Source: Peptoniphilus_A harei_B (lineage in GTDB: Bacteria > Bacillota > Clostridia > Tissierellales > Peptoniphilaceae). Taken from it: 6,550 nt of DNA. The number at the start of each line of letters is the position of its first letter. Positions within the stretch are counted from its first letter, which is position 1. Below the pieces are notes generated by a model. The model had not been told where the DNA came from. It worked only from the letters and a program-made list of their open reading frames with translations, and did not search any database. The stretch is from contig JAWGHR010000022.1 of NCBI GenBank assembly GCA_032560695.1, positions 1-6,550 of the forward strand. The letters are read 5' to 3'. The position numbers and the translations under genes are program-made. Below are positions 1 through 5,662 of the stretch, piece by piece.

Positions 1-177
1 TTCTAAGATTGCTCCTCTTGTTATGAGCCTATGAGTTCTTTCTTTTCTTCTTTTTACTATGTCTTGTTTTAATATCTTCTTTTCTTGATTTTTTAGTTGC
101 CTTAGTCTTTCTTCTGTATGATCAATTTTATCTTTTATTTCTTTTGATTCTTCTCTTATTTGTTCTAATTTTTTCAT
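1..177 (-). CDS. DUF3847-like mobile-element protein, N-terminal part
   Basis: Partial gene: its 5' end is inside the window and the coding region continues beyond position 1. The ATG at 175-177 is preceded by AAAGGAG (about 183-189) at normal spacing. The 59 visible residues begin MKKLEQIREESKEIKDKI. They form a charged, Glu/Lys-rich predicted coiled coil (about residues 1-45), followed by RRKERTHRLITRGAILE. From memory, this layout, a short coiled coil followed by a basic 'R-x-H-R-L-x-T/R-x-G' segment, is that of the DUF3847 family. Those are roughly 100-residue proteins encoded next to relaxase or mobilisation genes in Gram-positive conjugative elements. Exact function is unknown; a role as relaxosome accessory or DNA-binding protein is inference. 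It suggests that transfer genes lie just left of the window. The upstream reading frame is open for 33 further codons and holds a phage-portal-like stretch (199-276). Confidence 0.72.
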   Translation of the reverse strand, partial: MKKLEQIREESKEIKDKIDHTEERLRQLKNQEKKILKQDIVKRRKERTHRLITRGAILE

Positions 178-195
178 AGATAACTCCTTTCTTGT

Positions 196-234
196 ATTAA
201 AAAAAGACGATGAAGATATATTCTCCCCGTCTTT
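196..234 (-). terminator. Possible minus-strand terminator or attenuator before the DUF3847-like gene
   Basis: On the minus strand AAAGACG (228-234) pairs perfectly with CGTCTTT (203-209) around an 18-nt loop that can pair partly within itself. A run of seven T follows. The T-run ends only a few bases before the Shine-Dalgarno of the DUF3847-like gene, so the hairpin could end upstream transcription or attenuate that gene. The same bases also encode part of a phage-portal-like peptide, so the structure may be coincidental. Confidence 0.4.
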
Positions 235-276
235 GGGTTTGTCTCTCCACTTGAATATTAAGTTTAAAATGTTTAT
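199..276 (-). pseudogene. Remnant of the N-terminus of a phage portal-like protein, start codon lost
   Basis: A textbook AGGAGG (284-289) is followed after 7 nt by ATA, not ATG, at 274-276. From there the frame reads x-NILNLIFKWRDKPKDG, then a Ser-rich stretch ending in FF. From memory, HK97-type siphophage portal proteins of clostridia and streptococci begin 'M-N-I-F-x-x-x-F-x-x-R-D-K-P' and reach 'S-x-x-F-F-F-G' at the same distance, so this matches the first 25 or so codons of such a gene. The rest of portal is absent: the frame runs straight into the DUF3847-like gene 33 codons after the ATA. The simplest reading is a prophage fragment whose start mutated from ATG to ATA, cut off by recombination with the neighbouring element. 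The match is short and made by eye. Confidence 0.5.
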
Positions 277-320
277 ATTACTACCTCCTAAAATTGGGTA
301 TAAGTTATGTTTATAGTCAC

Positions 321-359
321 AATAAAAGTCAGCATCTTATATTGATGTTGACTTTTATT
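321..359. terminator. Strong bidirectional hairpin terminator after the caspase-like gene
   Basis: The arm at 321-336 (AATAAAAGTCAGCATC) pairs with 344-359 over 16 bp, with a single G-T wobble, around a 7-nt loop. The A/T-rich ends of the arms supply U-rich tracts in both directions. It lies about 50 bases after the stop of the minus-strand peptidase gene, so it very probably ends that transcript. It also separates the cargo from the element gene to the left. Confidence 0.85.
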
Positions 360-407
360 TTTAATATTTATTTCTCTATAATGTTTTTTATTTTATTTCA
401 TTTCCAC

Positions 408-1595
408 TTATTTTATTGGAGAAATATTCTCTGTGACATATTTTGCTCCTACATCATCTACAATCTCTGTATATGTCACTAAATACGTAGTTTTTTCTTC
501 AACATCATAGTATTCAAATTGAATTTGATTAGATACACTCTCGGAACTCTGTATAGAATTTAGCTCTGTAGTTGCAACACGATTTTTAAGTCTATCTGTA
601 GCAAACACTACAGGCTCATTTTCTAAAATTGATGGAACGCTATCTAATGAGTTCGTTTCAATATTATTTGTTTTTAGTCCTATAATTTGACCATTATAAT
701 CAATTTGAATAGTAATTGCCGCATTCGTTACAATTCCATTAGTTTTATAGTAAACATCTACTAAATACCCCTCATCTGAATGATAGATGTATCCCTGAAA
801 ATCTTCCGTTTCAAAAAATCCATTACTACTTAAAGCTAAGTCAATAATTTTTTTGAGTATAAATTTATTATTATCAACTTTTAAAATAGGGGAATCATAT
901 AAATTAAGTGTTGCAGCACGACTCGTTGAAGTGATTCTTACACTTCCATTACCATAATATTTTACATTTTTTACCCCAGAACCTGGAGTATAAATATAAG
1001 AATTTGCCGTATTGATTGCCTGTGACACAGATTTACCGTTAGCCAAAGCATTATTGTATCTTTTTAGCCAATTAGTATGTGAACCTGCACTTACAGTAGT
1101 TGTCCAACCTACTGCTACGTCAGCTCCTCTATCAACTGCACGCTTAACGATATTATCATTCGTAGAAGTAGAGCCTCCTTTTTTATTCCCACCAGCTGTA
1201 TTACAGCCTGCAAATGTAATTAATTTTTGGTTACTAGCAGTACTCCATAAATTTGTATAATTGCTATTTGAAGAACTTGACTGACATACAAATTTATATG
1301 TTCCAAAACTTAATACATTTTCGTTCCCATGTCCAGATAAAAATAAAATATCTGCTTTCAAGCGAGTATTTGTAAAATCACTTTTTGTTGGATCTTTTAA
1401 GGTAACTACTCTGTAGCCAGCACTCTTATATGCTGATGAAGCATTGATTGCATCTTCTCTTGTATCTACTCCATCGCCAAAATTTTTACCTGCCGACACT
1501 GCTAAACCACCATTTGCATATACTGGTACAGATAGCGAAAAGCAACACATAACTAAAATGGCTATAAATACAACTTTTAAATTTCTTATCTTCAT
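408..1595 (-). CDS. Secreted caspase-like (clan CD, CHAT-like) cysteine peptidase
   Basis: Probably an exported cysteine protease. The 395-residue product has a signal peptide: basic n-region MKIRNLK, hydrophobic core to about residue 23, cleavage after V-Y-A at residue 27. Residues about 28-225 look like a caspase fold. The strand ADILFLSGHG carries candidate catalytic His89, and the strand KLITFAGCNTAGG carries candidate nucleophile Cys131. Then come a VGWTTTV strand and an 'NWLKRYNNALANGKSVSQAI' helix like the end of CHAT and C25-type domains. The His-Gly...Gly-Cys dyad order is that of clan CD. Residues about 235-395 form a separate, probably beta-rich domain I cannot assign. An ATG four codons earlier abuts the GAGGAG at 1608-1613 directly, so the second ATG (12 nt spacing) is preferred. 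The gene follows the 70-residue ORF by 20 nt, probably in one operon. Base composition appears somewhat less AT-rich than its neighbours. The fold call is by motif only; substrate and activation are unknown. Confidence 0.72.
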   Translation of the reverse strand: MKIRNLKVVFIAILVMCCFSLSVPVYANGGLAVSAGKNFGDGVDTREDAINASSAYKSAGYRVVTLKDPTKSDFTNTRLKADILFLSGHGNENVLSFGTYKFVCQSSSSNSNYTNLWSTASNQKLITFAGCNTAGGNKKGGSTSTNDNIVKRAVDRGADVAVGWTTTVSAGSHTNWLKRYNNALANGKSVSQAINTANSYIYTPGSGVKNVKYYGNGSVRITSTSRAATLNLYDSPILKVDNNKFILKKIIDLALSSNGFFETEDFQGYIYHSDEGYLVDVYYKTNGIVTNAAITIQIDYNGQIIGLKTNNIETNSLDSVPSILENEPVVFATDRLKNRVATTELNSIQSSESVSNQIQFEYYDVEEKTTYLVTYTEIVDDVGAKYVTENISPIK

Positions 1596-1615
1596 AATAA
1601 TAATCATCTCCTCTT

Positions 1616-1828
1616 TTATTTTAAAAAATTAAATGGGAAAATTAAAAATTCAGTATCTGTAAAATACGAACCATCATCTTCCAATTTGTGATATTTTGTA
1701 TATGAGTATAAAATAGCTTTATATGAAATTGATCCTCCGTCTTTATAATGATATTTTATTGGAAAACACATTATTGATAAAACAATAAATAAAATAACAA
1801 GCTTGATTCTAACTTTTCTTCTTTTCAC
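1616..1828 (-). CDS. Small single-span membrane or exported protein of unknown function
   Basis: A 70-residue protein. It has a basic start (MKRRKVRIK), one hydrophobic segment (about residues 9-24, VILFIVLSIMCFPI) and an outside tail containing YHYKDGGSISYKAILYSYTKYH. From memory, the pattern '(Y/L)-K-D-G-G-(S/T)-x-x-Y-x-A-(I/L)-L-Y-x-(Y/V)-x-x-x-H' recurs in small uncharacterised Firmicute proteins, so I consider the gene real, but no function is known to me. Translation starts at GTG (1826-1828), preceded by GGGGTGAG at 1831-1838. A possible -10 (TATATT, 1849-1854) lacks a convincing -35. The gene follows the strong terminator at 1925-1964, so it should begin a new transcription unit, and it is followed after 20 nt by the caspase-like peptidase gene. 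It could be that peptidase's partner or inhibitor, but only position supports this. Confidence 0.68.
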   Translation of the reverse strand: MKRRKVRIKLVILFIVLSIMCFPIKYHYKDGGSISYKAILYSYTKYHKLEDDGSYFTDTEFLIFPFNFLK

Positions 1829-1924
1829 AACTCACCCCATTCTCTTTAAATATACACAATCATCTGTAATTTTCATAAAATTTGTATATTAGATAAATTC
1901 TTTTTTTATTTTCTTTTGATTTTA

Positions 1925-1964
1925 TAAAAAGCGACTAAGGTTTTTTGATGTTAGTCGCTTTTTA
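1925..1964. terminator. Strong bidirectional rho-independent terminator
   Basis: TAAAAAGCGACTAA (1925-1938) and TTAGTCGCTTTTTA (1951-1964) are perfect 14-base reverse complements around a 12-nt loop. This gives a GC-containing core (GCGACTAA) flanked by A-runs and T-runs that work on either strand. It lies 46 bases after the lipoprotein stop and before the 70-residue ORF, so it divides the minus-strand genes into two transcription units. The core AAAAAGCGACT recurs in the terminator at 6498-6532. Confidence 0.9.
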
Positions 1965-2010
1965 TTTTATATGTTTCTTATTTTAGTTGTTTTACTCGTT
2001 ATAATGAATT

Positions 2011-2688
2011 CTATTTATATAATTTAAACTTTGAAACTATATCATAGTTTTTATCAACCTCAAGAAAGTCTGAGTTTTTTAAATTATTGTAATCGAGTAT
2101 CAAAATTACATATCGATTTTCTGTTTTAATTACATCAATTTCTTTATCTTTTTCTCCAATTTTTAATTTAACTGTGTTGATTTCATCAAAATTTGGATAT
2201 TCTGCCCTTTTAGATTCAATTTTTGAAATATCATCAGTTTTAGATAAATATTTATCTTCAAACGAATAGATATATCCCTTTTTTTCTCCAAACTTGCTTA
2301 AGATTAAATACTCATTATTTGATGATATATCAATTGCTTTATCGCCTTGAATTTGATCAAACCCCAGACCTTTAATATCTATCGCTGAGCTTAATTTTTT
2401 GTCATTTATGTTATATATCAAAAGTCCGTTATAATTAAGAATGCCAGCATAATTATCACTCGCAAAAGCTAACTTTGGTGCAACCACTCCAATATCTGAT
2501 TCAAGAACTTCTTTCTGTATATTTGGATTTATAAATTTTGAGAGAGATGAATCTTGTTCAAATTTATAAGAATCATTTTCGATTTCTTTTTCAGGTTTAT
2601 TTGTGCAAGCAGTAATAGAAACAATAGTAATCACAAAGATCAATAGGATAAAAACTAACTTCCTTTTGCTATCTTTTAAGATTTTCAT
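2011..2688 (-). CDS. Lipoprotein resembling the ectodomain of BlaR1-like proteins
   Basis: A 225-residue predicted lipoprotein: n-region MKILKDSKRK, hydrophobic core 11-23, lipobox S-I-T-A-C with Cys28 as the lipidation site, then a charged linker. From about residue 66 the sequence (VVAPKLAFASDNYAGILNYN, then GLLIYNINDKKL, IKGLGFDQIQGD, YIYSF) reads as short repeated beta-strands, possibly propeller-like. From memory it resembles the extracellular C-terminal domain of some clostridial M56/BlaR1-like proteins, which share 'PKL-x-Y/F-A-x-(D/E)' and 'Q-G-D' landmarks; here that domain stands alone on a lipid anchor. A role in ligand sensing or capture at the membrane is inference. The first in-frame ATG (2716-2718) overlaps the amidase gene and has no Shine-Dalgarno; the ATG at 2686-2688 gives a normal signal peptide and lies 13 nt past the amidase stop, suggesting coupled translation. 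No strong Shine-Dalgarno is visible for either. Confidence 0.7.
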   Translation of the reverse strand: MKILKDSKRKLVFILLIFVITIVSITACTNKPEKEIENDSYKFEQDSSLSKFINPNIQKEVLESDIGVVAPKLAFASDNYAGILNYNGLLIYNINDKKLSSAIDIKGLGFDQIQGDKAIDISSNNEYLILSKFGEKKGYIYSFEDKYLSKTDDISKIESKRAEYPNFDEINTVKLKIGEKDKEIDVIKTENRYVILILDYNNLKNSDFLEVDKNYDIVSKFKLYK

Positions 2689-2701
2689 GCCATAAACCAG
2701 T

Positions 2702-4120
2702 TTAATAATAATATCCATCTATATGGATTTTTGAATTAGGAGAACCACCATATCTTGATGAGTAATAACCTGAATATTTATCAGTATGTGCTGTTACAGT
2801 TGGATCTCCACCTTTGTTATAAACTACTATAGAGTGATAAAAGTTTCCATTGCTTCCAAGTTGTATTATATCTCCTGATTCTAAAGCTCCAAAAGTACTT
2901 GATATACTACCAGACGGGCCTTTTGTGATATTATTTAATAAGAAAGATCTTAATTCATTAACGCCTGTCCAAGAGCTACTTCTATCTCTTGAGCTTCTAT
3001 AAAACCAATAATTTGAACCAGCTATTCCTGAGCCTCTTTTCGCATACATTGTCTTGCAACCTGAATAAAGTACTTGTGAAGCATAATTTGTACAATCCCC
3101 GCCATAACCTTCAAAGTTTGCATAATTAGGGTTGAATCCGTCAAACCAATCGTCCTGATATGTTCTCATTGTCTTTCTTTGAGCACTAGAAAAACTACTG
3201 TATCTTGCTCTTCTTAAAGCTATTTTTGTTTGTCCAGTATGAGCTAATTGCTCATTATTTATCTCTTCAACATATTTTTCAAATTTTTTAATACTATTCT
3301 CAAAATCATAGCTATTATTTTTTTTGTAACTTCTAGTTAAAGAATTTTTATTTTCATAATTTTTTAATTCTATTAAATCATTTGTAGAACGAATAACCTG
3401 ATTATTTAATAGTGTTCCAGCTGATAAGTCATTTGTTGTAGCTGCAACTATTAATCCTGTTTCCTTATTGATTACGATAGAGTTAAAATATTCTAAGCTT
3501 GATTTTAAATCTCCATCTAAAAAATTTATTGCAACTGTTAATGTTACTCCATAATTGTCATTTAAATCTTCAAGTTGAATATCTTTAATTTCAAGGTCAA
3601 TTAGGCTTAATTTACGTCCGAGCTTATCTTCTTTTATAGTTTTTATAGCTCTTTTATCTTTTAAAAATTGTCTCAAATCAACTGCTTTTTCATCAATAAG
3701 ATAATCTGCACTACCATCCGAAAAATCAGATAGAGAAGATTCAGAGAATTCAATTGCAATATTTTTTATTATTTCTTCTTTTAGTTTTAAGTCGTCAATG
3801 TTAACTTTTGAAACTTCATTAGCACTGAACACTTTTAAAATTTGACTTGGGACATAGTTTACGGCTAATTGTTCTTCTTTAGAAAGAGAATTATACCAGT
3901 TTAACCACTCCATATCATCATCTGTGAATCTAAGTTGTTTTGATGATGCAGGCTCATAGTTTACACTTAATTGTTCCTCTTTACTTAGACCATTAAACCA
4001 CTCTTGCCATTCTTTAGGGCTGACTTCTGAGTTATTATTTGCTGATGAAGCAAATACATTTGTTGCCATTGCTGTTAACAACATCACCATGGCTATTAAT
4101 AGAGTAAATCTTCTCTTCAT
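2702..4120 (-). CDS. Secreted Amidase_6-type cysteine amidase with N-terminal tandem repeat
   Basis: Exported 472-residue protein. The signal peptide ends V-F-A at residue 24. Two near-identical 23-residue repeats follow (about 35-57 and 69-91), with core 'W-x-x-W-(F/Y)-N-x-L-S-K-E-E-Q-L-(S/A)-V-N-Y-x-P'. A beta-rich middle region (about 105-240) comes next. The C-terminus (about 300-472) matches the 'putative amidase' family (PF12671): FNPNYANFEGYGGDCTNYAS with nucleophile Cys343, then GDIIQLGSNGNFYHSIVV with His429 as the probable base and a second conserved-looking HTD at 445-447. This is a papain/NlpC-like fold, so peptidoglycan or peptide amide bonds are the likely substrate; specificity is unknown. 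The ATG at 4118-4120 is chosen because GAGGAGG (4127-4133) precedes it by 6 nt; the in-frame ATG five codons earlier overlaps that Shine-Dalgarno. The gene lies downstream of the BlaI/BlaR-like pair with no obvious terminator between, and is followed at 13 nt by the lipoprotein. Confidence 0.85.
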   Translation of the reverse strand: MKRRFTLLIAMVMLLTAMATNVFASSANNNSEVSPKEWQEWFNGLSKEEQLSVNYEPASSKQLRFTDDDMEWLNWYNSLSKEEQLAVNYVPSQILKVFSANEVSKVNIDDLKLKEEIIKNIAIEFSESSLSDFSDGSADYLIDEKAVDLRQFLKDKRAIKTIKEDKLGRKLSLIDLEIKDIQLEDLNDNYGVTLTVAINFLDGDLKSSLEYFNSIVINKETGLIVAATTNDLSAGTLLNNQVIRSTNDLIELKNYENKNSLTRSYKKNNSYDFENSIKKFEKYVEEINNEQLAHTGQTKIALRRARYSSFSSAQRKTMRTYQDDWFDGFNPNYANFEGYGGDCTNYASQVLYSGCKTMYAKRGSGIAGSNYWFYRSSRDRSSSWTGVNELRSFLLNNITKGPSGSISSTFGALESGDIIQLGSNGNFYHSIVVYNKGGDPTVTAHTDKYSGYYSSRYGGSPNSKIHIDGYYY

Positions 4121-4153
4121 TTCTAACCTCCTCATATAATTTTGTCTGACCTC

Positions 4154-4183
4154 AATATATTTGACATTAAAATCAAATATATT
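4154..4183. repeat. Perfect 11-bp inverted repeat upstream of the amidase gene
   Basis: AATATATTTGA (4154-4164) and TCAAATATATT (4173-4183) are exact reverse complements with an 8-nt spacer. The dyad lies in the 168-base gap between the M56 gene and the amidase gene, about 35 bases before the amidase start. No T-run follows on the minus strand, so a terminator is unlikely. Its TTTGAC/TCAAA half-sites resemble bases in the promoter dyad before the repressor gene (TTTGAC at 6169-6174). A second repressor-binding site is possible but unproven. No convincing promoter was found here; TATAAT at 4213-4218 lacks a good -35. Confidence 0.4.
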
Positions 4184-4234
4184 CTATTTTTCCAACTGTT
4201 GTTTCTAGCTTTATTATAAAATATAGCATCTAAA

Positions 4235-4273
4235 CTAATCGCCATTACTATATCTCATAGGATTTAAATCCAT
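4235..4273 (-). CDS. Possible 12-residue peptide ORF with very strong ribosome binding site
   Basis: Fifteen bases after the M56 stop codon, GAGGAGG (4281-4287) is followed after 7 nt by an ATG (4271-4273) opening MDLNPMRYSNGD and then TAG. The ribosome binding site is among the best in the window. An overlapping frame at 4132-4245 (ATG to TGA, 37 residues, MAISLDAIFYNKARNNSWKN...) ends in the Shine-Dalgarno region of the amidase gene; the two frames would join by a single-base shift near 'SN'. It could be a leader or signal peptide, a broken gene whose second half is the 37-residue frame, or a ribosome loading site that couples the M56 and amidase genes. No family recognised. Confidence 0.35.
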   Translation of the reverse strand: MDLNPMRYSNGD

Positions 4274-4288
4274 TATTTCACCTCCTCA

Positions 4289-5662
4289 CTATCTTACATA
4301 TGAGTTTATCTTTACCTTTCCTGATAATGTTTTATTTGATTCATTATCAATCGTAACAACATATCTACTTCCTCTATTAGCCTTAACCTTTAATATTGAG
4401 TCTGAAGAAAAAAATTTGTTATATATAATTTTTCCATCTTCTTCAATAATTACCTGATATTTAATTCCACCTGAGCAAGACATATCTTTTAATCTAACTG
4501 TAAAACCATCATGAACTGGACCTGTCCAGGTATCCATGTTAAATTCATAGTCTATCTTATCAAATCTACTTAATCTTATATTCTCATCAACATTTGCTGC
4601 TCTAAGACCTGTCCTCGATACTTCTCCTAATTCTAACTTTTGATACTCTTCATCACTTATTATTTGAACCCTATCTCCAAATTCCGAGTTTATATTAGTA
4701 ACTATATCACCTACTGTATCAATCCTATCTTGATTTAGGTCAGCCACATTAGCAAATACCGGTAAACAAAATGTAAACGCAAACATAAAAACCATCAAAC
4801 CTGCAAGTGTCTTTTTCCATTTTTTCATAATAAGCATCCTTTCTTTATTTGGGTTTAAATTTAAAACAAAATTATTTGTATTGCTTTTTATTTCTAATAA
4901 CTTTAGCATTGACATGCAATATTCTTTTCTATTTTTTATTGTGTCGCCTAATTGTTGAACCACTAGCTTATCGCAATTTATTTCTATATCTTGGTTTATA
5001 TATTTTAAGCTCAGCCATAAGATTGGATTGTACCAATATATGCAGGCTACAATATTTATCAGGTGGGTTAGTAAAATATGAAATTTCTTTATATGCATTA
5101 GTTCATGGATCAAAACATGGTCTAATAATTTCTCATCAGCTAAGATATGATCTTGTAGGATTATCTTGGGTTTTAAAATGCCAAAGGTAAGGGGTGTTTT
5201 TAAATTATTATTTATATAAATCTCTACTTTTCTTTTCAGTCCAAATTCTCTTATTTTTTCTCTGCACAAAGTATTGTTGGTAAGGGTAGAGCCTTTCATA
5301 ACTTTATGAAATTTATAAATTTTTATTCCTAGGTAAGTAAAAATAAAAATCGAACCTATTAGTCGGTTTAGTTTAAAAAATATATAGCCTAGTTTATTTA
5401 CTAACCAGCATAAGCAATAATTAAAGAAATTTGTTAGAATAAGTAAATATGATAAAATACTATTTTCCTTGGCACAATCTATTCCTATCATAAGTTCATA
5501 GGGACTTGTTAAATAGATTAATAATACTATCCACAAAATAATACTTGCTGACCTAAAGGCTTTCTTATTTAATATTGGTCTAACTAAGAGAATTAGAACT
5601 AGTAAGTAAAGACTTTTTATAGATTTTTCTAGTGTAATTACCCTAACTAGACTTATTGCCAT
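4289..5662 (-). CDS. M56/BlaR1-family membrane metalloprotease sensor, non-penicillin-binding ectodomain
   Basis: Membrane protease that should sense an outside signal and trigger loss of its partner repressor. The 457-residue product has hydrophobic segments at about 13-30, 39-54, 66-88, 100-116 and 194-213. The zinc site HELMH is at 186-190 (His186, Glu187, His190), with the third ligand probably Glu227 in QDIEINCDKLVV; this is the M56 layout. A last membrane span (about 284-303) starts at MKKWKKTL and ends V-F-A like a signal peptide. The outside domain that follows (about 305-457) is beta-rich and ends in VKINSYVR. It lacks the beta-lactam-binding S-x-x-K/S-x-N/K-T-G domain of true BlaR1, so the ligand is unknown. 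Start: the ATG at 5660-5662 has GAGGA about 8 nt upstream and a normal family N-terminus; an ATG ten codons earlier lies deep inside the repressor gene. The 20-nt overlap with the repressor indicates coupled translation. Confidence 0.87.
   Translation of the reverse strand: MAISLVRVITLEKSIKSLYLLVLILLVRPILNKKAFRSASIILWIVLLIYLTSPYELMIGIDCAKENSILSYLLILTNFFNYCLCWLVNKLGYIFFKLNRLIGSIFIFTYLGIKIYKFHKVMKGSTLTNNTLCREKIREFGLKRKVEIYINNNLKTPLTFGILKPKIILQDHILADEKLLDHVLIHELMHIKKFHILLTHLINIVACIYWYNPILWLSLKYINQDIEINCDKLVVQQLGDTIKNRKEYCMSMLKLLEIKSNTNNFVLNLNPNKERMLIMKKWKKTLAGLMVFMFAFTFCLPVFANVADLNQDRIDTVGDIVTNINSEFGDRVQIISDEEYQKLELGEVSRTGLRAANVDENIRLSRFDKIDYEFNMDTWTGPVHDGFTVRLKDMSCSGGIKYQVIIEEDGKIIYNKFFSSDSILKVKANRGSRYVVTIDNESNKTLSGKVKINSYVR

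Noticed and set aside
294..482. Plus-strand 62-codon ORF
   Set aside because: It crosses the terminator at 321-359 and the end of the peptidase gene, has low-complexity Phe/Ile/His composition and no credible product.
1012..1260. Plus-strand 82-codon ORF
   Set aside because: Antisense shadow of the conserved caspase-like domain; no supporting motif.
1444..1632. Plus-strand 62-codon ORF
   Set aside because: Antisense to the signal peptide region of the peptidase gene; its hydrophobic end mirrors that AT-rich stretch.
4161..4166. Plus-strand TTGACA as a -35 element
   Set aside because: No acceptable -10 lies 16-18 nt downstream and no plus-strand gene follows; the bases belong to the inverted repeat.
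4154..4183. Terminator between the M56 and amidase genes
   Set aside because: The stem is perfect but almost all A/T, and the minus strand continues GAGGTCAG rather than a T-run.
4849..5190. Plus-strand 113-codon ORF
   Set aside because: Entirely antisense to the M56 protease, including the HELMH region, whose family motifs are unmistakable.
4289..5662. True BlaR1 beta-lactam sensor
   Set aside because: The C-terminal part has none of the penicillin-binding S-x-x-K, S-x-N or K-T-G motifs and is too short for that domain; no beta-lactamase gene is nearby.
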